Source: Drosophila persimilis
Lineage: Eukaryota > Arthropoda > Insecta > Diptera > Drosophilidae
Direction of reading: 5' to 3'
Length of the DNA: 64,000 nt
Assembly: GCF_003286085.1 (NCBI RefSeq)
Contig: NW_020825298.1
Coordinates: 7,688,001-7,752,000 of the forward strand
Translations under genes and position numbers: made by a program
Notes under the pieces: generated by a model
Database searches by the model: none
Told to the model about the DNA's origin: nothing
What the model saw: the letters and a program-made list of their open reading frames with translations, nothing else
Shown here: positions 12,256 to 24,209 of the stretch, piece after piece
Layout: every line of letters begins with the position of its first letter
How positions within the stretch are numbered: position 1 is the stretch's first letter

Positions 12256-13149
12256 CTAGATGCCGCTGTGCTCCTTCACCCAATCGCGGGCAAATGCCAC
12301 GCGGGAGTAAACGCCTGGATAGTCGGGCTTGGCACAGCCATAGCCCCAGCTGACAATTCCCACCAAAACGCCAGATTCACTGACCATTGGGCCGCCGGAG
12401 TCACCCTGGCAGGCATCCTTGCCACCCTCCATGAACCCGGCACAGATCATACGCTCGGTCACGCCGCCATACTGCTGGTACTTTTCGCTGCACACCTTCT
12501 GGTTGACCAGCGGCACCTCCACCTGCCGCAGCCACTCGCGGGACTCCAGGAGGTTCTGGGTATTCCCCCAGCCACTCACAAAGCAGGTCTCCCCATCCAT
12601 AAGCTGCTGTTGGGGCTCCGGGAGCTGGATGGCCTTCTTGGTCTCATCGAATTTAATGGGATGTTGGAGCTGCAGCAACGAGAAGTCGTAGTCTACGTTC
12701 GAAAAGTTGAATTGGGCATGCTGGACGATCTGCTTGACACGGAGTAGCTCTCCGCTGCGAGCAAACTCTGAGGTGCCCAAGCGAATCTTTAAACGATCGG
12801 CAGTCTTGCCACTGAAACAGAAAGATAACAGTTAAACCCTTGAAGAAAGAAGTGGTGTGGTGTGGCATCCTATGACTCACTATGTGCAATGGGCAGCGGT
12901 CAGAATCCACTCCTCGGATATCAAGGATCCTCCACAAATGTGACTGGAAGTCTGTAGCGACACCTGATGTGGCGCATCGGTGATATTGATGCGATGTCCA
13001 CCCACAATGCGACCATCTAGACGTGGCTGGGTCTTCAGAAGCGTATCCTTCAGGGAACGCTGTCGCATAATCGGCTGCGGTATAAGGCACACGCCCCCAA
13101 AGACCAAAAGGCTGCACTGCAGCAAGAGAAACACTCGAAGACTCAACAT
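12256..13149 (-). CDS. Secreted trypsin-like serine protease (S1 family)
   Basis: Two exons: 12881-13149 and 12256-12811, 274 residues, intron phase 2. A hydrophobic signal peptide (about residues 1-20) is followed by a short propeptide and the activation site R-IVGG. The catalytic triad is visible: His in TAAHC at the end of exon 1, Asp in NVDYDFSLL, and Ser in GDSGGP. The Asp in [11 protein letters not shown] is the S1-pocket residue 189 and predicts cleavage after Lys or Arg, as in trypsin. It is a single-domain protease of normal length with no clip domain. It may correspond to D. melanogaster CG31954, which I recall from the same region but could not check. A TATA element lies upstream (13196-13205) and AATAAA downstream (12235-12240). 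The substrate is unknown; digestion is the default guess. Confidence 0.93.
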
Positions 13150-13195
13150 GACTGTTCTAAACTAAACTTTTCTTTGGATTCTTTTAATGTTAAAG

Positions 13196-13205
13196 CCTTA
13201 TATAT
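13196..13205 (-). promoter_or_regulatory. TATA box of the serine protease
   Basis: On the minus strand this reads ATATATAAGG, about 50 bases upstream of the ATG at 13149. Transcription would start near 13170, giving a short leader. Confidence 0.55.
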
Positions 13206-13312
13206 GCTATGGATGGGCTCTTGGCTAGCTGATAGCCACCCACTGCTCCCAAAAAACTCGCTGAGCCACCGCTGAGGGGATTATCAGCCGACTGACACAC
13301 AAACCAACAAGA

Positions 13313-13580
13313 AGTAAAAACCAGCATAACGGGTCGAAGGTTTTGATACCCTTTTAGATCAGTAGTATCTGAGGAAGCTCTAAGATATTTTTAGTTGAAA
13401 GACTTGTTTTTTGCCACACCGACGGTTTGGACACATGATCTACAGAGTCATAAAGGAGCATGTGCACAATTTTCTTATGTTAGCTTCCAAACTGGGAGAC
13501 TAGTTTGCGTTCATAGGTGCGTTCTTTGCGTTGCAAACATCTGCTCAAAATTGTCATACCCTCTTTAGGGTACTTCTGAG
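13313..13580. repeat. Degenerate interspersed repeat (obscura-type, hairpin near the end)
   Basis: The stretch begins with a GGGTCGAAGGTTTTGATACC-type run, carries a GGAGCATGTGC segment and a GACTAGTTTGCGTTC segment, and ends in a small hairpin TACCC-TCTTTA-GGGTA at 13557-13572. From memory these blocks recur in many intergenic regions of obscura-group flies as decayed non-autonomous elements (SGM/ISY, DINE-1-like). A diverged second copy seems present near 54.2 kb. The family name is inference; the hairpin and the internal blocks are seen. Confidence 0.45.
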
Positions 13581-13809
13581 GGCTGGCTTATGGGATGTGG
13601 TCTCTAAAAATACTGTTTCTTGGCCTTGGGTGAGCTCGTAATCAAATCGCTTGCAGCCATTATAAGGTATATGGGTATTTGTAATTGGGTCAAATGCATT
13701 TGGCAGTACAGTAAGTTAATTCTTTAATAGCCATCAACTTGTTGTAAAAGGTTACTCATTCCCTTTGTGAATAAATTAGTTTAGTATGCACCTATTTAAC
13801 CGCATCTAT

Positions 13810-16800
13810 TTACTCTACCACATAGATCAGATTCCGACCCACTTCGGTTAATTTGCCTCCCTGCTCCACGCTCACTCGCTTGTCGGCGACATCCAGGATG
13901 AAATTTCCCTCGCTGAGCAGCGTTTTGCCCGTTTTATAATCCTGAAAGTTGGGTATCTTGCGGGGACCCAGCAGTAGGTCATCGAATCGCCAGATTTTAA
14001 GATTAGACAGATCCGTTTTGAGCCCAATTACTTTGGAGATCTTCTCACGCAACGACTGCACTGTATCGCCCTCGGAGATGATGGTGTTGATTTGGAAGAG
14101 CGACGAACGCTCTGTGGGATTCACCAGCTCAACGCTCACATTGGGTGCCACACTAAAGCTGATGAAAGGCGAGCCAGGGCGCACTTCCTCGCGAGTTTTC
14201 TCTGGTGCTGAGGGATCATCGGTATACTTTACTTCCAGAGAATCCAGCTATGAAAAAACAAAGCATAGGAGTTAATGGAGAACTATATTAACTGTGGGAT
14301 TTATCTCACATCCAGGGTGTTCTTGAGGTACTCCAGATTGCTGATTAGCACTTGCCGCTCATCGAAATCCAGGTTTACAGCCAGGGCCGCTACTCCCTTG
14401 CCGGACTCCACTTTTTCGCGAATCATTTGAGCGAACGGCATCACTCGCTTCATGAACTTCTTGAGTTCTGCCTTCTGTTGGAGGGTGGCAGCAATCACCT
14501 TGTTGTCCGGCAAGGCCTTGGACTTGTTGAACAGCTCCCGCATGGTGTCCAGGACACAGCACTGCCAGGGCGGATAGGTTTTGGCAGCCCAAATGAGGGC
14601 ACGATTGGGTTTCGCTGTCTGCGGATCCAGTGCCTTCTCTTTGCCACCCTTGGCCTTCAGCTGCAGCAGGTTCTTTAGGTTGAGACGGAAGGCGTGAGCC
14701 GACTCCATGAGGTACTCGGAGCTCATAATATCGAGCTCATTGATGGCCCCTACCTCGGGCCAGCGAGCGTGGACAATGGACTCCTTGTTACCCAACAGTC
14801 CCCAAACGTGTTCCGCCATGTGCGGGCAGATAGGAGCCACCAGCAGAGCCTGACGACGTATGAACTCTAGCACCAGCTCCACGTGCATACCCTGGGTGCC
14901 GCACAGCTCGCGGTACTTGTCGCGGGCCAGCTGCAGCTCATAGAAACCGCTCCTCAGAGCCTCCTTAAACAGCATCTTCCGATAGTTGTCGTCCGTCTGC
15001 TGTGTCTTGAGGTTCAGCTCGCTAAGGAAAACCTGATCATTAAACGTTCTGGCGGCGCCCTTTCTCAGAGTGCTTTTCGTTTCCAGCATCTCTTTGACCC
15101 ACTCGATGAACGTGAACAGCCGCAAGATGCCCGCATCCGCTGTGCTCACGACAAAGTTGGCATCCTCAATGCTGTCACCGGCATCGGCTAGACACAGACG
15201 CATGCCATCGGCCGAGAACTTTTCCACGGCATCGGTTAGGGTGAGGAAATTGCCATCCGACTTGGACATCTTTGCGGAATTGAGCAGCAGGTGTCCATTT
15301 ACGCGCATGCCCTTGGGCCACTTTGTGTCATCTTTGGGCCAAATGGCGGCATGATTGTACAGAGTGAAAGTCAGATGGTTATTGATCAGATCCTTGCCAG
15401 AAACACGGAGATCCATGGGATACCAATACTCGAACTCGCGACGCAACACAGCCAAATGCTCCAGCTTAATGTTTGACTTCTTTGGTGGCGGTGTCTCTTT
15501 GAAGAAGATATAGTCCCAGACCTCAGAGGTCATGTCAGCTGGAGTGATGCCTACAACAAAGATGGTAATAGATTAAGAGGGTATATCATTAAATTAACCG
15601 AAAATTGACATACCAAAGGGACCGGGCTTCTCGCCACGAAGGCTTCCGCCCTGTATCAGATGCACAACTGTATAGTATGCCATGTAGATGGTGGAGTCCG
15701 ACAAAGACTCAATCAGCCACTGCTCGTCCCACGGTAGCTTGGTGCCCAGACCGTAGGTGCGCGAGCAAGCGTACTCATGCAGCCAGTTCAGACACGCCTC
15801 GAAATTGTTGCGTGCCTCTTCGTGAAAGGTCTCCATGTCGTGCAGTATCTTGAAAGCCTGCTCCTTCCAAACGGTTTCGCCGTAGGTGATGTACCACTGA
15901 TTGCACAGCGCCACCACACACTCATCGGCCGAGCGAGACAGGATGGTCTTTTCCGGCTCATAGTAGACTTCCGCCTCGTTGGCATCCACCATCTTCTTTT
16001 GCAGATTCTTCTTGACATCCTGGACTTTGCTGCCGGCAAATTCCCCAACCAACATGATGCCGTCATAGAAACCTGAAAAGGATTCCAAATTAAATATGAA
16101 TGTGAATCTCTATAAGGCGGCAGTCGCTTACTCTTCAGGTAGCACATTTCCTTGGCTTCGGCGAGCTTGTCCTTGTCGTTTTGAGACTGAATCTTAAGTG
16201 TATTGTAGGCATGAACGGCACAGAGCTTGCCCAGCGTAGGCACCTCAATGATCGGGAAAGGCTCATAGTTCAGAACCATCTCATCTTTTAGTCCGTACTT
16301 CTGGCGGAACGCCTCCTTCTTCTGCAGATCAACCAGGGCAGCGTAATCGTCGGGCGAGTCGGAAGGCACTGAGGTAACCACACCCGTGCCCTTGTCCGCT
16401 TTGATGCTTAGCATGGGAAGCGTGTATATGATTTTGTGGGACGTCAATGGTGCCGAGAGGGGAGTACCCAACAGCTCTAGGCCTGTGATCTCGGCCAGCA
16501 CAACAATATTGCCCTCCTCGGCAGTGAATCCCTGGTATGCCATGTTCCGCGCAGCACGACGAGTACTGATCCAAACTTCATCCCGAGAGGTCTGCCACGC
16601 AATGTACTTGATGTCCGGATGCAGCCAGCAATTGGTCTGGCCGTACATCGTCTCCGGCCGCAGTGTGGCGGCAACCATGTAAATGGGTTTCTTGATAGCG
16701 CTGCAAAAGAAACACCGCTTAAATCACGATCGAAGCGGGGTAATAAATGACTATTTCAGACCTCAATACTTTGGGTGCCTGCAGCACTTTCATTTTTATC

Positions 16801-17767
16801 AGAGTGTACTCCTGCGGGCCCACGCCCTCGCCAGTGGAACGATCGTGGTCCATGCACGGCTGTCCATCCTTGGGTGAGTAGATGGTGTAGCGCTTTCCGT
16901 ACATAATCTTGCCGCGCTGCTTCAGATGATTGAACTGCCAGCGGACAAACGAATCAAAGAAGGGATTAGCATCCGTTGTGATAAATTTGCGCCGCCAATC
17001 GATGTGGGCACCAATGCTCTTTAGGTCCTGTATCGCCAGAGGTGGGAAGTAGTTCAGCCAATGCTGGGGGTCGGAGAACTCTTTGATTTCCTCATCCTTG
17101 AGGCCCAGACTCTGCATGATCTGCCACTGGTACTTGGCCGCTCCCGTCTTGGCCACAGCCTTGCTTTTCTTGCCCTTAGACTTATCCTTGGGTATCTCCG
17201 ACTTGGTCTCCTCAACGGGTGCCTCTTCCACCGCCTCTGGAAACTGGGGAGGGTAACCAAACAGTTCCATTTCGCGCGTCAACTTGTCGGCACATGCCTT
17301 GATCGGCATTCCAGTGCAATGGAAGCCAAAGGGCCACAAGACGCGACGTCCCTTCAGCCGATGGTACCGCACGGCAAACTCCGCCTTGGACAAACTAAAT
17401 GTATGGCCCAAATGCAGACGTCCATTCATGTAGGGAAAGGGAAACGTGACGAAGAATTTCTCCGACTGTTCCTTCTTTGGCGCCGCCGGTGCATCCGTCT
17501 GATGGACTTGTTCCTTTTCCCAGCGCTCCTGGACTTCGCGCTCGATCTTCTGCAGGTATTCCACCTTGAAGGTGCCTTTCCGCTCGATATTCGCCTAGTG
17601 CACACAACGAAATTTGCATTTTAAAAAGGGCGCATATGTATGAATGAAGAAGAATTCCCGGAAAATATTGCATCAGCCGGCATGCTTTCGTGGCAGTTTG
17701 CTGAATTTAGCCACCACCAGATAAAAGAGCTCTGCGGAGATTTCCATCAACCATTATTACTCACCAT
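13810..17767 (-). CDS. LeuRS: Cytosolic leucyl-tRNA synthetase
   Basis: Class I synthetase that charges tRNA-Leu in the cytosol; the homologue is D. melanogaster CG33123. Six coding exons: 17765-17767 (only the ATG), 16762-17594, 16132-16700, 15614-16072, 14310-15550, 13810-14247, giving 1180 residues, the usual eukaryotic length. The N-terminal Rossmann half carries the HIGH-type motif HLGH in [14 protein letters not shown] (about residue 58). The editing domain (CP1) follows with [12 protein letters not shown], and the KMSKS loop is intact in [12 protein letters not shown] in exon 5. The C-terminal extension typical of archaeal/eukaryotic LeuRS is present. The exon 2 donor (GTCTGA, 16761) is weak but is the only one that keeps frame. 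The single-codon first exon means translation begins right at a splice site. A possible ATTAAA poly(A) signal lies at 13723-13728. Confidence 0.96.
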
Positions 17768-18311
17768 TTTAGATTAGTGCACGTCGCAATTGTTTAAAAC
17801 AATTGTTTTATACAGATTTCCGCACTAAAAGCAATATTGCCAGTGCAACGTGTTTACCAAAAGAAAATCGATAGTCGATAGACAGAATCGCTGTGGAAAA
17901 GCCTGAAGGGGTGACGCAGGGCTGCTGAAGAATAATAAATTAATAATTAATTGGTTAATTAATTATTGATTGGTTGTTGGCATGTTTCTGTTGTTCACAC
18001 TGCTTGCTTTTCGAGTCCGGTTCACATCATTAACTTAAAATGCAGTGTACAACCATCAATATGAATATCTCTGCACACTTTTTGTTCCCTATCTAGGTCG
18101 CACACCTTGCAACTTACTTAGGGATGCGGCTTAACACTATCGATGTACATAATTTAACCATCGATAGACCAACTCAAAATTCCATCGATATTTCTAATTT
18201 AACCTAGTTTTTTTTTCTTAATTAGTGAAAATATAGTATAAGCACATTTAGAGAAATTGTAACATAGTTAAGCACACAAAACGTAACAATTGTGGAAAGT
18301 ATTTGTTAACA
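17768..18311. promoter_or_regulatory. Divergent LeuRS / CCDC47 promoter with DRE-like elements
   Basis: About 545 bases separate two head-to-head start codons. Several near matches to the DRE (TATCGATA, bound by DREF) are visible: AATCGATAG and TCGATAG around 17867-17880, TATCGATG at 18138-18145, ATCGATAG at 18160-18167 and ATCGATAT at 18184-18191. There is no convincing TATA box. This is the usual structure of Drosophila housekeeping promoters and fits a synthetase and an ER biogenesis factor. An inverted repeat CAATTGTT/AACAATTG lies at about 17788-17807. Confidence 0.65.
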
Positions 18312-19870
18312 ATGCGACCAGTATTTGCCTTTTTGCTGCTGGCGCTCATCTGTGCGTGCCAGGCGCAGTCGGACTTCGAGGAAGGCGATAATGACAATGA
18401 TTTTGCCGAATTCGATGATGAGTTCGTGGGTTCCAACTATTACACAGAGCCAGCGGCCAAAAATGCAGAGTCCAATTCAGCAGGTGAAGCTGGTGGAGCC
18501 ATTGGATCTAGGGAGGAACAAGTGCCGCCACGCAAGCAGCCACAAATCGTTGACGACGACGAGGAGGACGGCCTTGTAGAGGAGGACGACGAGTTCGAGC
18601 ACTTCCAGGACGAGGAGGAGTTCGAGGGCTACGACGGTGGCGACGCCAAGGACCCGCCAATCGACGAGCAGGCCGAGCCCAAGCTCAACATACCCAATAT
18701 CCCACTGCACTTCCGCACCCACTGGGACTCCTATTGGATGGAGATGCTGATGGTTGCGGGTCTGCTTGCGTACTTTGCCAATTTCTTTGCGGGAAAGGCG
18801 AAGAACGCACGACTGGCGCAGCTCTGGTTCAGCACGCACAAGGCTCTGTTGGACGAGAACTTTGCCCTAGTGGGGGATGACGGAAAGCCGGAGAATGAGA
18901 GTCCCGGTCTGATTAAGGAGAGCGAGAGCCTGTACACGCTCTGGTGCTCGGGACGCACCTGCTGCGAGGGCATGCTCGTCGAGCTGAAGATGATTAAGCG
19001 CCAGGATTTGGTGTCCCTGGTGGCGGGACTGATGCGTCCCCAGCTCGATACGGTCCATATCAAAATCGATTTGACGCGTGGCTTAATGGATTCATTTGTA
19101 TTTGCAGTCGGCACTAAAAAGACCATCACCAAGGTCTTTAAGGAATATACAGATTTGGTAAGAGGATATACCTATGTATTCCCAATTTGAATTCGATTCC
19201 AAACACTTGTTGCCATTGCAGAGCAAATTCTGTAGTCTAGTCGGGAAGCCGGAGGATCGCTACAATGTGCCCAACGGCTTCGCAGTGCTCTCGGAGGTGC
19301 CAGAGGCCACATCTGCCATACTCGAATCACGTATTATTACTGCACTTAACAAATACCAAAGCTATATCGATTACCTGCACATTTCGGACCAGTTCAGTGG
19401 CCCCATCCAGCAGGAGGAGGGCAATACACTGAAGCAGCTGGAGACCAAGCCCGTCCTTCTAGCCGGTTTCAATCTGCCCAAGCATGCCGAAATGGAAACC
19501 ATTAAGCCGTTGTTATTGTTGATCTTTTATTTAATGGAACGTTTGAAGACTTATCGCATGTCCAAGGAGGTATTGCATTAATCGATCACATCTTTCTTAC
19601 AGGTAATCACCTTTTAAAATGCATTTCCAGGGCAAGTCGAAGTCGGACAAGAATCGCCAGCGCGTTGAGGAGGAGTTCTTAAAGAGCACACATGCTGCAC
19701 GTGCCGAGGCAGCCGCTCAGCGTCGCGAGGACAAGCGCAAGCAGGAGAAGGAGCGCATTCTGGCCGATGAGGATCCAGAGAAACAGCGCCGCTGGGAGGC
19801 CAAAGAACAGAAGCGGCAGGCCAAAAAGAATGCCCCCAAAATGAAGCGACTGGCCGTCAAATCATTGTAG
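18312..19870 (+). CDS. CCDC47 homologue, ER membrane protein (CG17593)
   Basis: Three exons: 18312-19157, 19222-19569, 19631-19870; 477 residues, phase-0 introns. I chose the ATG at 18312, followed directly by a signal peptide (residues about 1-20, ending near CACQAQ). A long acidic Asp/Glu-rich luminal segment (about 22-125) precedes one membrane segment ([17 protein letters not shown], about 143-160). The cytosolic domain includes the segment [18 protein letters not shown], and the tail is a Lys/Arg-rich helix ([13 protein letters not shown]). This is the layout of CCDC47, a subunit of the PAT complex that works with the ribosome-translocon on multi-spanning membrane proteins and affects ER calcium. 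I recall D. melanogaster CG17593 as the orthologue. AATAAA lies at 19966-19971. Confidence 0.92.
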
Positions 19871-19965
19871 ATTTGCTTCACAGTTTGCCATTAGTTGTCT
19901 CTCAGGAGCGCTCCTCCTTAAAGTACATAAATTGACCATTTGTAGTTGTTCCTCAAATGCCACAG

Positions 19966-19971
19966 AATAAA
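19966..19971 (+). terminator. Poly(A) signal AATAAA of the CCDC47 homologue
   Basis: AATAAA about 95 bases after the TAG stop; it fits a short 3' UTR. Sequence from 19972 to 20378 separates this gene from the convergent coiled-coil gene and shows nothing else recognisable. Confidence 0.65.
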
Positions 19972-20378
19972 GCAATATATTATATATTTTTTCCTATGGA
20001 GCGCCAAAAACGAAATTACACAATCTAAATTATACCTACCTAAACCTAGCAGATAAGCTGATTATACCGATAAGATAACCCTTTATATCTACGAGACGTC
20101 AGGTTTCACATCTTTTGGATTACAAGAGAGGGCAAAACCGAGAAGTTGCACACAGTTAGATGCTCAATCTCTTGCCCAACGCCTTCACACTCGCTCTCGA
20201 AGCAAGCACTGCTTCAAATGACATTTCGGGTGCTCGCTTATCAGGCCGAAAAATTGCAATTATATTTACTAGGACTTGGTTTCGAATGGTATGGGTTAAC
20301 AGAACAAATTTTGATCATTAATCATGTCTTACTTCACTGCACTCTGGCGTTGGGGGCCGAAGGAATCGCGTGTGTGAT

Positions 20379-22425
20379 CTAACACTTGACTGGGAAACAG
20401 TTCTCATTGGACACATAAGCAATGTGGTTGCGTAGGGTCTTGATCTGCTTCTGGGCGGCATCGAAGCTGTACGAGAGGGTATTCAGTTGACCTTGCATCT
20501 CCCGGATGACGGCTTCGCGATCGTTGACCGACAGGGAAGCGGTGGCACGGCACTGGGCCAGCTCCTTCTCCAGGCGATTGATTTGCTCCTGCTGCTGGGA
20601 CTTGATCAGTTCTGCGCGCTCCTTGGTGCCGGCTATGATCTTGGCGGACTCAGTTCGCAAGGTGTCGAGATCATCCTGGGTGGCCTTGAGCTGCTCGCAG
20701 AAGAGATCGCGCTGGCGCAGGAGCTCCTCCAGTTCGTTGCGGGCCTGGGACAGCTCCATCTGGCACTGGGCTAGTTGTGGGCGCACGTCTACGGAGGTGG
20801 GGGAGCTCAACTGGGATTTACAGGACTTGAGCTCTTTGCAGACGACCACCAGCTTTCCCTGCATCTCGTCCTTCTCCTTGCAGATCTGGGCCAGCTTCAG
20901 CTGCTCGTTCTCCAGCAGCTTAGGGAAGTGGAGCAGCTCGTTGAGCTTCTCCTGGAACTTTGCCCGGATCTCCTTCACCTCCGTGTTGATCTGCTGCTCG
21001 ATGCGCTTGTTGTTCATGTTGAGCTTCTCCAGCGATACGCACTGCTCCTCGACCTTCTGCTGGGCGAGCAGGTACTTGTTGCGGTAGTCCTCCAGCTGCT
21101 GCGACTGCTCCTTCATAATGCACTTGAACTCCTGCTGCTCCTCCTTCATCTCATTGACGCGAGCACGCAGAAGATTCAGCTCGGCAGCATCGGCATCTCC
21201 GTCGGCGCCTTTCGATGGACTGCTACCACAAATGCCCTTCATTCTAGGGGGAGGAATGGAAGCACATATAGATTTAATGGGAGCTCCCGTTGGGGGACAC
21301 TTACCGCTTCTGCATCTCCTTCATCTGGCAGTCCTTGCGCTGAAACTCTGTCAGCAGACGCGTGTAGTTCTCCTTCATCTTCTCGTACTTGTCCGCCTTG
21401 GTGTTGCGCTTCCCCCCGCAGATGATTAGTGGATCGGGTTCCTCTGGGCAGGGCGGCCGTGACGGACATGGGCGCGAGTCCTCCTCGTCGCTTCCCTCAT
21501 CGCACGGACCAGCGGATTCACGACGGTTCACTTCGTTCAGCAGCCTCTTCACCGAACACTGCATTTTCACAATGCGATGCTTCAGCTTGTCCATGGACGT
21601 GACTGATGGCGCAGAGGAATTCTGTGGACATGGGGCGGCATGGCCATGAGCATGCGACCGTTTCGTCGAACGACAGGGCGGTGCGGGCGGGCACACGCTG
21701 CTGCTGCTCTCCGGGCAGGGCTTCGCCCCACAGGGCCCCGGACTGCATACGGGCTTGTTTTTGCAGGCCATGATCGCAGCTGCAATCTCTTGCATCATCC
21801 GCTTGTCTTCCGGACAGGCGCCCTTCATCTTCTGCATGGCCTTCTGCAGGGCACAGATTAGCCGCTCATCCATGGCACCACCACCACCACCACCACCGCC
21901 TCCACCGCCGCAGACACTGGCACATGAGCTAGCATCCTCGCTGCAGGGCTCGGTAGCTCCGCTGTTCGGCTGTCCACCGGGACATGTAGCACCCATGCAC
22001 ATGTAGGGCGAGAGCTGGTCCTCGTCCACGGTGGTGGTCAGGTTCACCTCCTTGTAGTGACGGTGCGAGCCAAAGTTCTGCAGCTCAATGGCCCGCCGCA
22101 TCATGGTGTGGAGCTTGATGTTCTCCTGCTCCATGCACACGCGCAGGCGCTTGATCTCGCGCATTTCGTTGCGCGTCTGGCAGGGCTTGGAGCACAGGTC
22201 CATCACATTAGACTTGATGTCCTGGATGATCTTGTTCTGGCAGTCGATCTCCTTGATGAGAGCCAGATACTCCATGTACATGCGCTTCTGTTCTGGATCG
22301 TCGGAGGACTCACCCAGGCGCGAGAACAGATCATCCTCGATCCCCTCCTCCATCAGGTGCTCCTCCATGAACCTCTGCTCATCCTCGTACTCCCCGGGCT
22401 CGTCGGTATTCTCCGTATCCGCCAT
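20379..22425 (-). CDS. Coiled-coil protein with Cys-rich middle, paralogue A
   Basis: Two exons: 21305-22425 and 20379-21243 (intron 62 bases, phase 2), 661 residues; I do not recognise a named family. Order: acidic N-terminus (EPGEYEDEQRFMEEHL), a helical segment (about 45-125), a Gly run of 11 (about 175-185), a Cys/Pro-rich region with many CP and PC pairs (about 215-340), then a long C-terminal coiled coil (about 390-655) ending NENCFPVKC. The C-terminal part can be aligned by eye with the divergent neighbour at 24210: NMNNKRIEQQI against HINNKQLESSI, and GQLNTLSYSFDAAQKQIKTL against AQLHTLVHNFEVSQKHIRVL. Testis or cytoskeletal function is possible but only a guess. Confidence 0.85.
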
Positions 22426-24209
22426 CCTTTAGTTTTGCTACGGTTCACTCGCAATGAAACAAAATTCTACGAATATCCTCTTAATTTTATACGTTTTCTG
22501 AGCGTTTACTTTTTTTTTTAATCCCCCTTTTCCCGGTAAATTTCGAAAATAAAATACACTAAAAAATTTTTCAGCGAAGCTGTTGTATTATTCCTAAACG
22601 TATAAAATCAACTGAGGCACGGAACCGTATAAGCCGAGTGGGAATATGATAGCACCTTGGGAACGGCCTGCTGTGATTCCGAAAAAATTAATGAATCGAC
22701 TCGAAGGGTGACGCTTAGTGAGGGACAGAAAACCTAAAGGTGTCTAAGTCCACTAGCCATAAGAAAATTTAGTTAATCATCCAGAGAAATTGATATAGTT
22801 TGGGTAAATGTTTGGGCCTATGCTCCAAAACAAACCGATAATGGACCGCGATTTATCAAGAATTTACGTGGAATTTTTTTCCAACACCGCCTTATCGAGG
22901 TAATGTTGTATTTTCAAAAGTAGGACTGCTCCACCAATTTACGGTCTCATAAGGTTAAAGCTGAGGTAGAACATTTTATGCTATTGTTTAATAAATTATA
23001 CTTCCTCCACCTTTATTGCCATTATTATTATTATTATTATGCCATTTAGCTCTTCTTCGCATTCACATATTTGTCCAGTTTCTTTTCTACCTTAGGATTA
23101 AACAGGTCTCCTATGGCCTGGAATACATGCTATTTTGCATATTTACAAAATAGATAGAGTCCCCAACAGCGTTGATAATAGAGGTTCCAACCGAGGAGAC
23201 CCAAACTCCTCAGCCATCACCACCTACACCACTCAAGGAGCAGAAACCGGTACTGTCCTGCCGCTGGAGTTTACCTCAACTAACTGGTTGTACATTAAAT
23301 CCAATGCAATCCCTAAGCAAACCGCTCTCTTAATTTTTCTTACTCCTTAACAGGCCAACGCCACGGACCATCCAATAAAAATCACCTTGGAGACCACCAT
23401 AGAGCATGACTTTCCTTTTTGGTGGGACGACGGAAATACATGAATATGTTTACATTTTGTATGGGCAAAAATGAGACTTAAAAATTTTATTCCCACCGCC
23501 AAATAGTTTCTGCACGTAAATTCTTGATAAGTCATCAGTCCATTGAGGGTATTTTTTGTTCACGATTTATCGAACATTTACCGACAATTTTTATTTTATA
23601 AAAATATATGCATACCAAAAAGAAGGCAATACACTTTGGCCAGTACTTCTTTCTGACTTAATGCGTAGAAATATTGTATGACGGATAAAAAAAAGGTATT
23701 GCTTACCTAATAATAAATTTGAAAAGGTTGAGAAGATATGTATGCCATAAGACCATAAAAAAGGCCATCGAAAAAAGGAATAGCAATGAGAGAACTCTTC
23801 TCCTTTATTGGCAAATTCTTAGATTACTTTCTTAATTTTATTAAATTTCCCAAAGTTATTTTCAAGCAGCAGTAGAATTTTTTCAACATAAAAAGTAGGC
23901 CTGGAAAAATCATTTGGAGCCAGTCGATTTCTAGTAGTCGGGAGTAGAACTTCAAATTCATTAATTTTAGGTAACGAGCGTTATAGTATATATTATTATA
24001 AAAATTTTCTGTTAGCAAAAACAGCGTTAAAATTTAACTAGTGCGAATTCAATCAGATCAAACGCTAAATTTAAGTAGTTGTTAAACGCTAAATTTTAGT
24101 AGGCGTCAAACGTCAACCCCCAAAAGCCGTCACAAACTAGAAACCACCGCTCACAGCCGACAGTCTGCCGAGGCAGCCTTGGAACAGATTCTAACCGTAA
24201 TAATAGTCG
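22426..24209. other. Shared upstream region of the coiled-coil pair
   Basis: About 1.8 kb between divergent start codons. It is AT-rich, with an (ATT)n run at 23021-23040. The middle (23047-23420) contains short stretches that look protein-like in several frames but are broken by stops (see findings). No intact gene is supported. Confidence 0.5.
23047..23420. pseudogene. Possible gene fossil or unrecognised exon(s)
   Basis: On the minus strand an acceptor-like TTCCAG (about 23123-23128) precedes an open stretch reading AIGDLFNPKVEKKLDKYVN and then AKKS and a stop near 23048, which has the look of a real protein C-terminus. An open segment just upstream (ALDLMYNQLVE, then GTAAAC) could splice in phase, but stops close it after about 23 codons. 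On the plus strand another frame reads a Glu/Pro/Thr-rich stretch (EVPTEETQTPQPSPPTPLKE). I could not build an intact gene. Either decay or chance is possible. Confidence 0.2.
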
